Shown: piece after piece, positions 19,195 to 28,144 of the stretch
Numbering within the stretch: the stretch's first letter is position 1
Layout: each line of letters opens with the position of its first letter
Assembly: GCF_004114795.1 (NCBI RefSeq)
Contig: NZ_CP035311.1
Coordinates: 434,001-498,000 of the forward strand
Direction: 5' to 3'
Length of the DNA: 64,000 nt
From: Janthinobacterium sp. 17J80-10
GTDB lineage: Bacteria > Pseudomonadota > Gammaproteobacteria > Burkholderiales > Burkholderiaceae_D
Position numbers and translations under genes: made by a program
The notes under the pieces: generated by a model
The model's database searches: none
The model's input: the letters and a program-made list of their open reading frames with translations, nothing else
What the model was told of the DNA's origin: nothing

Positions 19195-21183
19195 CTATTC
19201 GGTACGCCGCCAGTCTTGCAGTTGCCAAAGCCGCAAAGCAATATGGACTTCCAGTGCGCGCCCGGAATGCGTCCAGTCCGCCAGGATTGCATTCATCATG
19301 TCCAGGCGCTGGCGGAAGGTATTGATGTGAATGCCGAGAATGGCTGCAGCGGCTTTTGCATTATGCCCCTGGTCCAGGTAGCAAATCAGGGTCCTGGCCA
19401 GTTCAACTTTCCTTGCGTCTGCCTCGGTAAACAGCTTGCCCAGCGCCGAAGAAAGGAAGGCATTGACATCACTTCGGCTTTTATCCTTGAAGAGGATGGA
19501 ATAAAGCGATAGCGCACTTTCATCAAAGATGGCGCCCGCGCTGCCCAGCAAGGGCAGCAGATCCAGGCATCTGCACAGACCCTCATTACTGGCTGGCAGA
19601 TCCGACAGGTGCTCAACCGGTTCGGACATGACGCCATGGATTTTTTCCCGGGTATGTTCAGTGAAGAATTTTGTAACGGCTTCTTTCGTTTGGCGGCTGT
19701 TTCCTGCGGAACCAATCATCACCAGCACGCCATCGATTTCATCGATCAGCGTATTTGCCAAGGGCGATAGCTTGCGCATCCGGTTGATGAAGTAACCCAG
19801 GTCGCTGCCGGTGGGCTTAATCCGCATCAGGTACATGGGCTTGGCGGGATTGATGCCATGGCGATCCAGCTGGTGTGCGAGTTTTTCCGGATCGTGCTGC
19901 GGCTGGCTCAACAGGCTGCGCAAGACGATGGGGATCTCGCTTCGGGCAGCCGCCTCGTTGCGCTCCAGGGACAGCAGTACGACGCCGGTCACCACGGAAC
20001 TGCGCTCGAAGATCCGCACGGCCACGTCATTGAGTTCCTGCCTGGTGTAAATCACCAGGCCGCCCAGCATGCCGCGTCCGCCGACCACTGCCGATACGCG
20101 GCATATGCCCGCCTCGGTGGCAAACGCAGTGACCGACTTGCCGAGCGTGCGGCTTTCCACCAGGGCGGCATGGATTTTATCTTGCGCTGAATAATTGTCG
20201 TGCGAGGCATTGCGGTCATGATGGTCGGGCGCGCCGTGCGCAGTTGCCAACGCGGTATAGGCCGGTTGCTCGCCTTCATCCAGGCAGACGACATCGCCAT
20301 CCAGCATGGTGGCCACCATGTCGCACAGTTCCTTGACGCCCCCGCCGCGTGCAACCAGCGTGGTCAAGCGCTCGTGGGCCTCGGCGGCGATCTGCGTGTC
20401 TGCCGTTTGCTGCGCAAGCTGCTTGTTGGCTTCGCTCGCCTGGCGCAGTGCATCCTGCGATTGTTCAAACAGGCGGGCATTTTCGATGGCAACCGACGCA
20501 TGGGCGGCCAGGGTCGAAAGAATCGACATTTCCCACGCATTGTAAGCGCGGATGTAACGGTCGCCGACAAACAGGACGCCGATCACCTGGGAGCCGGATA
20601 GCAGCGGGACGCCCAGGATGGACTTGATGTCTTCATCGGTGACGGCAGAGTCGATCAGGTTGGTATGCGCAAAACGGCTATCGGCTTCGTAATCCGAAGA
20701 ACAATAGGCGGAACGGTTGCGCGCGACAAAGCCGCAAATGCCCACGTCGCGCGGCACGCGAATCTGCTTGAATTTTTCGGAAAAGGCGCCGTCAGTCGCG
20801 CGCACATAAAAATCGCCGCGTTCACGATCATAAATGGATAAATAGCCGATATCGCATCCGATCAGGTTGCGCGCCCGGTTCACGATGGCTTGCAGTACCT
20901 GGTCGATATCGCGAATGGCCGTCAGGCTTTGCGCGGTTTCGATGAGTGCCATCAATCCACGCTCCCGAGTCTGCAGCAATTCCAGGCGGTCCTTGAGCGC
21001 GATGGCCTTTTGCGCGTAATCGATCAGGGACGCCTTGGCAGGATAATCGGCAAGCGCTTCGATACGGGCGAGAATCCGGATCAGATCCTCTTTCGCATCG
21101 GTCTTGAACAGCGAAGCAATGATGTCATGCTCGAGCGCCGTGCTGACAGCAGCAGCGGATTCGGTGAATCGGGTATCGGCCAT
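19195..21183 (-). CDS. GAF-domain transcriptional regulator with PucR-type C-terminal helix-turn-helix
   Basis: A 662-residue regulator. A GAF sensor domain (about 75-240, including GICGFVARNRSAYCSSD and ILGVPLLSGSQVIGVLFVGDR) is followed by a helical linker, a middle region and a terminal PucR-like DNA-binding domain with the block GHNAKAAAAILGIHINTFRQRL. It diverges from the mevalonate-degradation genes across a 371-base region that holds perfect inverted repeats, so control of those genes by an effector sensed in the GAF domain is a reasonable inference. The family also controls degradation of aromatics and other carbon sources. Confidence 0.82.
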   Translation of the reverse strand: MADTRFTESAAAVSTALEHDIIASLFKTDAKEDLIRILARIEALADYPAKASLIDYAQKAIALKDRLELLQTRERGLMALIETAQSLTAIRDIDQVLQAIVNRARNLIGCDIGYLSIYDRERGDFYVRATDGAFSEKFKQIRVPRDVGICGFVARNRSAYCSSDYEADSRFAHTNLIDSAVTDEDIKSILGVPLLSGSQVIGVLFVGDRYIRAYNAWEMSILSTLAAHASVAIENARLFEQSQDALRQASEANKQLAQQTADTQIAAEAHERLTTLVARGGGVKELCDMVATMLDGDVVCLDEGEQPAYTALATAHGAPDHHDRNASHDNYSAQDKIHAALVESRTLGKSVTAFATEAGICRVSAVVGGRGMLGGLVIYTRQELNDVAVRIFERSSVVTGVVLLSLERNEAAARSEIPIVLRSLLSQPQHDPEKLAHQLDRHGINPAKPMYLMRIKPTGSDLGYFINRMRKLSPLANTLIDEIDGVLVMIGSAGNSRQTKEAVTKFFTEHTREKIHGVMSEPVEHLSDLPASNEGLCRCLDLLPLLGSAGAIFDESALSLYSILFKDKSRSDVNAFLSSALGKLFTEADARKVELARTLICYLDQGHNAKAAAAILGIHINTFRQRLDMMNAILADWTHSGRALEVHIALRLWQLQDWRRTE

Positions 21184-21554
21184 CGCGAATTCTCGTTTGA
21201 TTAAAGGCTGTTGTTGCCAAATTAACGTGGCAAATGTCCGGTGGATGTTTTACACATCCTATACGGCTGGGATAGTCGTTTTTAGCCAAAAAAACGCCGG
21301 CGCCGGAGGATGAAAATTACTTTTTCAGTGCCAAAGCCAATGGCGCGAACGCTAAATGGTTGAATACAAACAAAAATATGGTGCAATGCAAAATAAGATT
21401 GCTCATCGGTTAGCTTGCAAGAATTGACGCGAATTACATAATTTAGCTCAACATATGTAATTTAATCACATATCAATCTGCATTGGGTCTGCCTACACTG
21501 CTTCATTCGAATCGCAATGTGCTTGCGATCAGCATGTCACTACTGGAGACCAAA
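21184..21554. other. Divergent regulatory region of the mevalonate locus
   Basis: 371 bases between the PucR-type regulator and mvaA with no gene. It is AT-rich, and its mvaA-proximal third carries two overlapping inverted repeats listed separately. Both promoters must lie here. Confidence 0.5.
21432..21473. promoter_or_regulatory. Nested inverted repeats, likely operator of the mva genes
   Basis: AATTACATA (21432-21440) and TATGTAATT (21454-21462) are perfect 9-bp inverted repeats 13 bases apart. ATATGT (21453-21458) and ACATAT (21468-21473) form a second pair 9 bases apart that shares the middle arm. They end 81 bases before the mvaA start codon. The geometry suits a dimeric regulator, most simply the divergently encoded PucR-type protein; this link is inferred. 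Confidence 0.45.
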
Positions 21555-22835
21555 ATGCGTATTGATTCCCGCCTGCCCAACTTCCGCGCCCTGGATCCTG
21601 CGGCCCGCCTCGATGAAATTGTGAATAAAGTCGGCTTGACCCCGGAAGAGCGTGCGCTAATTTCCGAGCCGAATGCTTTGCCCTTGGAAACAGCCAATGG
21701 CATGGTCGAAAACGTCATCGGCAAGTTCGAGTTGCCTTATTCGGTGGCCGGGTACGTTCAGATCAATGGCCGGGATGTTTTGGTGCCGATGGTCGTTGAA
21801 GAGCCATCCGTGGTGGCGGCGGCGTCGTTCATGTCAAAGCTGATCCGCGACGCCGGCGGCTTCCAGACCTCCAGCAGTGGGCCGATCATGCGCGCCCAGG
21901 TGCAAATCATGGGAATAACGGACCCCTATGGCGCGCGCCATGCGCTGCTGAACCACAGGCAGGAAATCATTGAAATGGCAAACCAGCGCGACAAGGTGCT
22001 GATCGGCCTGGGCGGCGGTTGCCGCGACATCGAAGTGCATATTTTCCCTGACACGCCGCGGGGCCCGATGGTGGTGATGCACCTGATCGTCGATGTGCGT
22101 GATGCGATGGGCGCCAACACCGTCAATACGATGGCGGAAACGGTCGCGCCGCGTGTGGAGGAAATCACGGGCGGCAAGGTGCGCCTGCGCATTCTGTCCA
22201 ATCTGGCTGACCTGCGGCTGGCGCGCGCCCGGGTACAGATTCCCGCGGCGCTTCTCAAAACCGACAAGTACAGCGGCGAAGATGTCATCAACGGCATCGT
22301 CGATGCTTACACGTTTGCGGCCGTCGACCCCTATCGTGCCGCCACGCATAACAAGGGCATCATGAATGGCATCGATCCCATCATCGTCGCAACAGGCAAC
22401 GACTGGCGTGCTGTCGAGGCCGGCGCCCATGCCTATGCCTGCCGTGGCGGCCGCTATACCTCCCTGACCACCTGGGAAATTTCCAAAGAGGGCGACCTGG
22501 TGGGCACGATCGAGATGCCGATGCCGGTCGGCCTCGTCGGGGGCGCCACCAAGACGCATCCGCTGGCCCGGCTGTCGCTCAAGATCATGCAATTGAAATC
22601 GGCGCAGGAATTGGCCGAAATTGCCGTCGCGGTCGGCCTGGCGCAAAACATGGGTGCCCTGCGCGCACTGGCGACCGAAGGGATCCAGCGTGGCCACATG
22701 GCGCTGCATGCCCGCAATATCGCGATTGCCGCCGGCGCCAAAGGCGATTTGATCGACAAGATCGCGCAAAAAATGGCCGCCGCAAAAGATGTGCGCACCG
22801 ACTATGCGATCGAATTACTGAAAGAATTCCAGTAA
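21555..22835 (+). CDS. mvaA: Degradative class II hydroxymethylglutaryl-CoA reductase
   Basis: A 426-residue cytoplasmic enzyme that oxidises mevalonate plus CoA to HMG-CoA with NAD+ in the catabolic direction. It aligns almost without gaps to the Pseudomonas mevalonii enzyme (428 residues). The catalytic Glu83 lies in VVEEPSVV, Lys near 267 in [11 protein letters not shown], Asp near 283 in ATGNDWRA and His near 381 in [13 protein letters not shown]. The conserved [16 protein letters not shown] block is also present. The ATG at 21555 is chosen over upstream in-frame ATGs because it begins the conserved DSRLPNF start and follows CTGGAG. HMG-CoA lyase follows 44 bases downstream, which supports catabolism rather than isoprenoid synthesis. 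Confidence 0.95.
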   Translation: MRIDSRLPNFRALDPAARLDEIVNKVGLTPEERALISEPNALPLETANGMVENVIGKFELPYSVAGYVQINGRDVLVPMVVEEPSVVAAASFMSKLIRDAGGFQTSSSGPIMRAQVQIMGITDPYGARHALLNHRQEIIEMANQRDKVLIGLGGGCRDIEVHIFPDTPRGPMVVMHLIVDVRDAMGANTVNTMAETVAPRVEEITGGKVRLRILSNLADLRLARARVQIPAALLKTDKYSGEDVINGIVDAYTFAAVDPYRAATHNKGIMNGIDPIIVATGNDWRAVEAGAHAYACRGGRYTSLTTWEISKEGDLVGTIEMPMPVGLVGGATKTHPLARLSLKIMQLKSAQELAEIAVAVGLAQNMGALRALATEGIQRGHMALHARNIAIAAGAKGDLIDKIAQKMAAAKDVRTDYAIELLKEFQ

Positions 22836-22879
22836 GCGCATTCACGCTTCATGCGAACGACATACGCAAAGGGACAGGC

Positions 22880-23851
22880 ATGGCAATGACGCATATCGGG
22901 AACGCCGCACAGGGCTTGCCAAAGCGGGTCAAGATCGTCGAGGTGGGTGCGCGTGACGGCTTGCAGAATGAAAAAATGCAGGTTGCCACCGCGGTGAAAC
23001 TTGCCTTGATCGATCGCTTGACCAATTCTGGCATCCAGTCAATCGAGGTCGGGTCATTTGTCTCGCCCAAATGGGTGCCGCAGATGGCTGATACCGCCGA
23101 GGTGGTGCGCGCCTTGCCAGTCAAGTCCGGCGTGGCATATTCAGTCCTGGTGCCGAACATGCGCGGCCTGGAGCAGGCGCTGGAAACCGGTTGCCGGGAA
23201 GTCGCGGTATTTGCCGCGGCATCGGAAGCCTTCTCACAAAAAAACATCAATTGCTCGATCGCCGAAAGCCTGGCGCGATTTGCGCCTGTGATCGAGGCTG
23301 CGCAAAAAGCCGGCGTCAACGTGCGGGGGTATGTTTCCTGCGTGCTGAACTGCCCTTTTACCGGCGATGTGCCAGCCGAAAAAGTTTCTGAAGTCGCAGC
23401 TGCGTTATATGCAATGGGGTGTTACGAAATCAGCCTGGGCGACACCACCGGTGCGGGCGGACCGCTGGCGACACGCAGGATGATCGATGCCTGCGCCCGC
23501 CAGGTGCCGGTGACTGCGCTGGCAGGACATTTTCACGATACCTACGGCATGGCGCTCGCCAATATCTGCGCCAGCCTGGAAAGCGGCGTCGCCGTTTTCG
23601 ACAGCTCCGTAGCCGGCCTGGGCGGCTGTCCATATTCGCCGGGCGCCACCGGCAATGTCGCCACCGAAGATGTCGTCTACCTGATGCAGCAGCTGCAGAT
23701 TGAAACCGGTCTGGACCTGCCTTTGCTGGTCGCGGCAGGCAATGACATCAGCACGTATCTTGGGCGTTCAAGCAATTCGCGTATCGCCAAGGCGCTGTCA
23801 GCAAAATCATCACCAACGATCACTGGCGCAGCATCATCGCACGCCGGGTAG
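22880..23851 (+). CDS. mvaB: Hydroxymethylglutaryl-CoA lyase
   Basis: A 323-residue TIM-barrel lyase that splits HMG-CoA into acetyl-CoA and acetoacetate, the second step of mevalonate catabolism. It has the substrate motif VGARDGLQNE near residues 22-31, SFVSPKWVPQMAD, metal ligands in AGHFHDTYGMALAN, and the catalytic-cysteine loop GLGGCPYSPGATGN near residue 250. It is about 20 residues longer than many homologues at the C-terminus, where the tail (SHAG) looks unconserved. It lies directly after mvaA and before a binding-protein gene on the same strand, probably as one transcript. Confidence 0.94.
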   Translation: MAMTHIGNAAQGLPKRVKIVEVGARDGLQNEKMQVATAVKLALIDRLTNSGIQSIEVGSFVSPKWVPQMADTAEVVRALPVKSGVAYSVLVPNMRGLEQALETGCREVAVFAAASEAFSQKNINCSIAESLARFAPVIEAAQKAGVNVRGYVSCVLNCPFTGDVPAEKVSEVAAALYAMGCYEISLGDTTGAGGPLATRRMIDACARQVPVTALAGHFHDTYGMALANICASLESGVAVFDSSVAGLGGCPYSPGATGNVATEDVVYLMQQLQIETGLDLPLLVAAGNDISTYLGRSSNSRIAKALSAKSSPTITGAASSHAG

Positions 23852-23909
23852 CAGCATTCATACCAAATCAAAAACGGCCATTCAAGGCTCATTACACAGG
23901 AGATACAAC

Positions 23910-25118
23910 ATGAACAAACAGATTTTCACCACGATAGCAGCCGCGACTGTGGCCTTGTCGTCGCTATCCGGCGCCGCCCTCGCCCAATCCAGGGAACCCT
24001 TCCGCATCGGATTCATTACCGACATGTCCGGTGCCTATCAGGACACCGATGGTCCCGGCGGCCTGGAAGCCATCCGCATGGCAATCGAGGATGCGGGCGG
24101 CACCGTTCTCGGGCGGAAGATTGAATTGTTGTACGCCGACCATCTGAACAAGGCCGATATTGCTGCCGCCAAAACGCGCGAATGGATTGACCAGCAAGAC
24201 TTGAAGATGCTGGTCGGCGGCGTCAACTCCGCCGCCGGCCTGGCAATGAACAAGGTCATTGCCGACAAAAAGCGTGTGTATTTCAATGTCGGCGCCGGCA
24301 GTGCCCGCTTCACCAACGAAGAATGCACGCCTTATACCGTGCACTATGAATACGATACGGTGGCTCTAGCCAAAGGAACCGGCTCGGCAGTGGTCGCGCA
24401 GGGCGGAAAATCCTGGTATTTCCTGGTTGCCGATTATGCCTTCGGCCATTCATTGGCCAATGACACCTCTGAAGTGGTGAAGGCGCATGGTGGTACCGTC
24501 GTTGGCTCGGTGAAGCATCCGCCGACGGCAAACGACATGTCTGCCTTCTTGCTGCAGGCGCAGGCTTCCAAGGCGCAGGTGCTGGGTCTGGCCAATGCCG
24601 GCGCCGACACGATCAATTCGATCAAGGCTGCGCACGATTTCGGCTTGACCAAGAATATGAAGATTGCCGGATTGCTGATGGTAATTAATGACATCCACGG
24701 GTTGGGACTGCCGGTTGCGCAAGGCCTGCTGATGACGGATAGCTGGTACTGGGACAAGGACGAGGCATCCCGCAAATTTGCCAACCGCTTTTTCCTGAAA
24801 ATGAAGAAAATGCCGAGTTCGCATCAAGCCGCCGATTATTCTGCGACAGCAAACTACCTGAAAGCAGTGACTGCAGCAGGGACCGATGATGCCGACAAGG
24901 TGATGGCGGAACTGAAGAAAATGAAACTGAACGATTTTTATGCCAAGGGCTATATCCGCGGCGATGGGCGCTACATCCATGACATGTACCTGATGCAGGT
25001 GAAAACCCCGGCCGAGTCGAAAAAGCCCTGGGATTACATGAAGGTTGTCACCACCATTCCGGGCGAAGAGGCATTTACCAAAATCGCGGATTCGAAGTGC
25101 TCGTTACTGAAGAAATAA
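23910..25118 (+). CDS. LivK-like periplasmic substrate-binding protein of an ABC importer
   Basis: A 402-residue exported protein with a clear signal peptide ending ALA-Q25. A type I periplasmic binding fold of the branched-chain amino-acid family (Peripla_BP_6) follows, with FRIGFITDMSGAYQD at its start. The ATG at 23910 has CAGGAGAT before it; the frame opening inside mvaB is a shadow. No permease or ATPase genes are adjacent, and a terminator follows at once, so the importer must be completed elsewhere. Its place after mvaAB suggests that it binds mevalonate or a related hydroxy acid; this is inferred from context only. Confidence 0.85.
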   Translation: MNKQIFTTIAAATVALSSLSGAALAQSREPFRIGFITDMSGAYQDTDGPGGLEAIRMAIEDAGGTVLGRKIELLYADHLNKADIAAAKTREWIDQQDLKMLVGGVNSAAGLAMNKVIADKKRVYFNVGAGSARFTNEECTPYTVHYEYDTVALAKGTGSAVVAQGGKSWYFLVADYAFGHSLANDTSEVVKAHGGTVVGSVKHPPTANDMSAFLLQAQASKAQVLGLANAGADTINSIKAAHDFGLTKNMKIAGLLMVINDIHGLGLPVAQGLLMTDSWYWDKDEASRKFANRFFLKMKKMPSSHQAADYSATANYLKAVTAAGTDDADKVMAELKKMKLNDFYAKGYIRGDGRYIHDMYLMQVKTPAESKKPWDYMKVVTTIPGEEAFTKIADSKCSLLKK

Positions 25119-25189
25119 TCGCGAATCTGTTTCAACGGTTTTCTGAGTAAGTTCAGTCCTGCGCCAACTTCTTCACGAAATCAGACTTT

Positions 25190-25214
25190 GCCCGCTCCCC
25201 TGAGCGGGCATTTT
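25190..25214 (+). terminator. Intrinsic terminator after the mva gene cluster
   Basis: A perfect 8-bp stem GCCCGCTC/GAGCGGGC (25190-25197 and 25202-25209) with loop CCCT is followed by ATTTT. It lies 71 bases past the binding-protein stop and just before the convergent antitoxin-like gene. Confidence 0.8.
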
Positions 25215-25218
25215 CATA

Positions 25219-25470
25219 TCAGGGCTTCAGCGAGCCGACATGGGAAAGCACGGCTTCTTCCCGGCCTTCATTCACCAGCTCCGCTGGCGTCTTGCCCTCA
25301 AACGCCGGCAAGGCTGCATTCATCCAGGCATTGGCAGCATCGTCGCTGCCGGCGATTGCCCGGACTTGATGCATGATCGTGTAATAGGCCTGGGCTTTGC
25401 GCGACTGTTCCTGAAAACGTGCGCGGAGTGCTTCAAGCCCTTCGGGTGAAAGATTGCCGTCTTTAGACAT
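25219..25470 (-). CDS. Small protein resembling the MbcA/ParS/Xre antitoxin C-terminal domain
   Basis: An 83-residue protein. Its last 40 residues (W49 to L81, with AFEGKTPAELVNEGREEAVL) resemble the toxin-binding domain of the MbcA/ParS/Xre antitoxins, where F-G-TP-EL-G-E-VL is the typical pattern. The N-terminal half is helical and charged, with no obvious DNA-binding helix-turn-helix. A RES-type toxin partner, normally immediately downstream, is absent. It may be an orphan antitoxin or a domain reused elsewhere. GAGGT precedes the ATG. Family assignment rests on this short pattern. Confidence 0.55.
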   Translation of the reverse strand: MSKDGNLSPEGLEALRARFQEQSRKAQAYYTIMHQVRAIAGSDDAANAWMNAALPAFEGKTPAELVNEGREEAVLSHVGSLKP

Positions 25471-25558
25471 GGTGACCTCGAAATTTGTGCATCTATTTTA
25501 TGCCTTCATCTTATCCGTTTCCTGATGTTTACGTGGGCCCATACGCCGCGCGCCGATC

Positions 25559-26452
25559 TCAGGGAAGCCGGATATTTTTCCGCATAAAGTCAAACAACAT
25601 TTTTACCCGTTGCAAGTGACGTGCATCCGGATGTGCCAGCGCCCATAAATCCGTGTCGAGTTCCTCAAGTGGCCCCGCGACTATCTGAACTTGCGGATTA
25701 TCTTTCAGTAAAACAAGCGGAACAACGCCGATGCCCAATCCATTGACGATGGCACCGGCGGTAGACAGCACACTATTGACGCGATAACGGGGTTTAAGCT
25801 TGGGATAATGCTGCCGGCGCCACTTTTGGGAGGGATGGTCGGGTAGGGATTCGTCAAGCGCTACCCATGCCATCTCCTCCGGTAACGTTGCTTCGCCAAG
25901 ACTGCGCAAATAGTCTTTGCTCCCATAAACTGCGGCACGCAGTGTGCCGAGTTTGACCCCCACCAAATGCTCCGGCGGCTTGCGCGTTGCGCGCACAGCG
26001 ATATCGGCATCGCGTTGACTCAAGTTTGCGAGTGCATTCGACGCAATCAATTCAAGATCGATTTTTGGGTAAGCCTTCGAAAAATCCGCCAGTACTGGTA
26101 ACAGCACACTATGCAGAACCGTGTCGGTAGTCGTGATGCGCAGCACACCTGAGGGTTCCGTCCCCTTTTTATGGGCGACTTCCCGCGCTTCATGCAATTG
26201 CGATTCGATGCGTTCGGCGTAGGCGGCTAGCGCCTGAGCCAGTTCTGTCGGCATATAGCCTTGCCGTCCACGATCAAACAATACCTCGCCCAGGTCCTTT
26301 TCGAGCCGTTTGATCGACCTGAAAACCGTCGAAGAATCGACCCTCATCCTTTCTGCCGCACCAAGGAGCGTGCGCCCGCGAATCAGGGCAAGCAGCAGCT
26401 CCAGGTCAGCCAGGCTCAGTGAGCTTTGCATATTTGCATAGGATGTTTTCAT
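25559..26452 (-). CDS. LysR-family transcriptional regulator, divergent from the GST gene
   Basis: A 297-residue regulator. An N-terminal winged helix-turn-helix (about 10-70, with LLALIRGRTLLGAAERMRVD and the recognition helix STVFRSIKRLEK) is followed by the periplasmic-binding-like effector domain of LysR proteins. An alternative ATG seven codons in is equally plausible. It is transcribed away from the glutathione transferase gene with 74 bases between its start and the leader codon upstream of that gene. LysR proteins usually control the divergent neighbour, so the GST is the likely target. The effector is unknown. Confidence 0.88.
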   Translation of the reverse strand: MKTSYANMQSSLSLADLELLLALIRGRTLLGAAERMRVDSSTVFRSIKRLEKDLGEVLFDRGRQGYMPTELAQALAAYAERIESQLHEAREVAHKKGTEPSGVLRITTTDTVLHSVLLPVLADFSKAYPKIDLELIASNALANLSQRDADIAVRATRKPPEHLVGVKLGTLRAAVYGSKDYLRSLGEATLPEEMAWVALDESLPDHPSQKWRRQHYPKLKPRYRVNSVLSTAGAIVNGLGIGVVPLVLLKDNPQVQIVAGPLEELDTDLWALAHPDARHLQRVKMLFDFMRKNIRLP

Positions 26453-26526
26453 GATTGCCTATTTTAATTGCTCCATTGCATAGATAGAGTATCACCACCT
26501 TCACTTCATTTCAAAGGACTCTCACC

Positions 26527-26577
26527 ATGATTGAGCAACGTTATGCCCCCTATGTCGACCTCCTGAGGCCATCATGA
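26527..26577 (+). CDS. 16-residue leader peptide or gene relic overlapping the GST start
   Basis: A short frame of 16 codons begins with ATGATTGAGCAACG after a good ribosome site (AAAGGA) and ends in a TGA that overlaps the GST start as ATGA. Its sequence MIEQRYAPYVDLLRPS looks like the N-terminus of a DoxX-type membrane protein. It may be the scar of a deletion that joined a lost gene's start to the GST, and now works as a translational-coupling leader. This is inference from a short stretch. Confidence 0.4.
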   Translation: MIEQRYAPYVDLLRPS

Positions 26578-27239
26578 AACTCACGCTCATTAGCCATGCC
26601 TTATGCCCGTACGTACAACGGGCAGCTATCGCATTGAAAGAAAAAAATATTCCTTTTGAACGCATCGATATCGACTTGCGCAAAAAGCCCACATGGTTTC
26701 TGGCAATGTCACCGCTTGGCAAGACGCCTGTGCTGAAAGTCGATGACCAGCCAATCTTCGAATCCGCCGTGATCTGCGAATATCTAGAGGATACCGCCGG
26801 TCCTGCGCTGCATCCGGAAGATCCGCTGACTCGCGCCAGACATCGCGCCTGGATCGAATTTGCATCGGCCACACTCAACAATATCTGGACTTTTTATGTG
26901 GCTAAAGATGCAGGTGCCTACAGTGATGCGGCGAATGCGCTGATACAGCGCTTCGTTCAGATCGAAGGAGTGCTGCAGGATGGGCCTTACTTCGGCGGAA
27001 AACATTTTTCGCTGGTTGATGCGGCGTTTGCTCCGGTGTTCCGGTATTTCGATGTCTTTGATGAAGCAAGCGGCATCACATTCTTTGCGAATACGCCAAA
27101 GGTGCGTGCATGGCGGCGTGCTTTGTCAGAACGCCCGTCCGTAAGAGGCGCTGTGAGCACTGACTATCCCGCTCTTCTGCGTCAGTTCGTGACGGATCAA
27201 CACGGCGAGCTTGCCAGGCGATTTGCAGTAACAGCCTGA
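26574..27239 (+). CDS. Glutathione S-transferase family protein
   Basis: A 221-residue protein. The N-terminal thioredoxin-like domain begins KLTLISHALCPYVQRAAIAL, where Cys and Ser near residues 7-11 occupy the catalytic region, and includes the glutathione-binding cis-proline and ESAVICEYLED motif (about 60-72). An all-helical C-terminal domain follows. This layout fits the omega/beta-like bacterial GSTs that handle electrophiles by conjugation or thiol transfer. Its start overlaps a 16-codon upstream frame, and its 3' end runs 43 bases into the convergent hydrolase frame. A LysR regulator is divergent. The substrate is unknown. Confidence 0.88.
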   Translation: MKLTLISHALCPYVQRAAIALKEKNIPFERIDIDLRKKPTWFLAMSPLGKTPVLKVDDQPIFESAVICEYLEDTAGPALHPEDPLTRARHRAWIEFASATLNNIWTFYVAKDAGAYSDAANALIQRFVQIEGVLQDGPYFGGKHFSLVDAAFAPVFRYFDVFDEASGITFFANTPKVRAWRRALSERPSVRGAVSTDYPALLRQFVTDQHGELARRFAVTA

Positions 27240-28048
27240 AATTCGCAAGCCGCTTCAGAAAAATGTTTCAACAAATTTCTGGATATGACGTCCGGGATTT
27301 CCACCATCGGCCAATGGCCGCACTGTGGAAAGTGTTTCACCTTCTGGGCGCCAAAACGCTCCGCGTAGCGGCTGTCAATATAAGTATCACGATCGCCCCA
27401 CATGACCAGGGATGGCACATTAGCGGCAAGCGCGCGCAATTGGGCATCCCAGGTCTGAAAGATTTCCGGATCGAGTCCGCGGTACACACGGAGCACCATC
27501 TTGCGCACTGAACCGGAAAAGCCGCGGTAAGTGGCGCTGATATGTTCGCGGCTGGGCTTGATTGCTCCGGAATTGGCATGCATGGAGCGTGCGAGCCCGG
27601 ACTGCGGCATGAAAAGATGGAGCAACTCGCCGAGAATCGGCATGCGGCAAATCCGTCCATAGCGGTGCCACCGGTACTCGGACTGAAAAACCGTATTCAT
27701 GATGGTGACGCTGCTTACTTTTTCCGGATGGCGCACGGCCCACGCCAGACCGAATGGACCACCGATGTCATGCACAACCAGGTTTACGGGCTCGCTGATA
27801 CCGACCGCTCCCAGGAAAGCGTCGATGAATTCAGCCATCCCCTCAAGGGTGACCTGAAAGCCTGCCGGCACTGCCGACTGCCCGAATCCTGGAAGATCGG
27901 GAACAATGCATCGGTATGAGGCGCTCACGACGCGCGTCACGTCTTCCCACACCGTACCGGAGTCAGGTATGCCATGCAAAAAGAGTGTTGGCACCCCGTG
28001 GCCTGCATCCGAATAATGGATTTTTGCTCCTTGAACATTCACAAACAT
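27197..28048 (-). CDS. Alpha/beta hydrolase of the epoxide hydrolase/haloalkane dehalogenase type
   Basis: A 283-residue hydrolase. The oxyanion-forming strand is LFLHGIPDSG. The nucleophile elbow reads VHDIGGPFG, so the nucleophile is aspartate, as in epoxide hydrolases and haloalkane dehalogenases, not serine. The acid lies in WGDRDTYID and the catalytic His in QCGHWPMVEIP. The ATG at 28048 is chosen because it starts the first conserved strand (FVNVQGAKIHYSD); the frame opens 13 codons earlier without support. Its 3' end overlaps the convergent GST gene by 43 bases. It lies 96 bases after a tautomerase on the same strand. Confidence 0.85.
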   Translation of the reverse strand: MFVNVQGAKIHYSDAGHGVPTLFLHGIPDSGTVWEDVTRVVSASYRCIVPDLPGFGQSAVPAGFQVTLEGMAEFIDAFLGAVGISEPVNLVVHDIGGPFGLAWAVRHPEKVSSVTIMNTVFQSEYRWHRYGRICRMPILGELLHLFMPQSGLARSMHANSGAIKPSREHISATYRGFSGSVRKMVLRVYRGLDPEIFQTWDAQLRALAANVPSLVMWGDRDTYIDSRYAERFGAQKVKHFPQCGHWPMVEIPDVISRNLLKHFSEAACEFQAVTANRLASSPC

Positions 28049-28100
28049 GGTCGTCACTTTTAAGTAAGGCGCGCAACAGAACTGCACGCGTGAATGAATA

Positions 28101-28125
28101 CCGAAGGAAGCCTGGCTTCCTTCGG
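28101..28125. repeat. Perfect 10-bp hairpin between tautomerase and hydrolase genes
   Basis: CCGAAGGAAG (28101-28110) and CTTCCTTCGG (28116-28125) pair perfectly around the five-base loop CCTGG. It lies in the 96-base gap of a same-strand gene pair. No T run follows on either strand. It could be an RNA-processing or attenuation structure that separates expression of the two genes. Confidence 0.5.
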
Positions 28126-28144
28126 GCTTGTGTGATTCTGCCCA

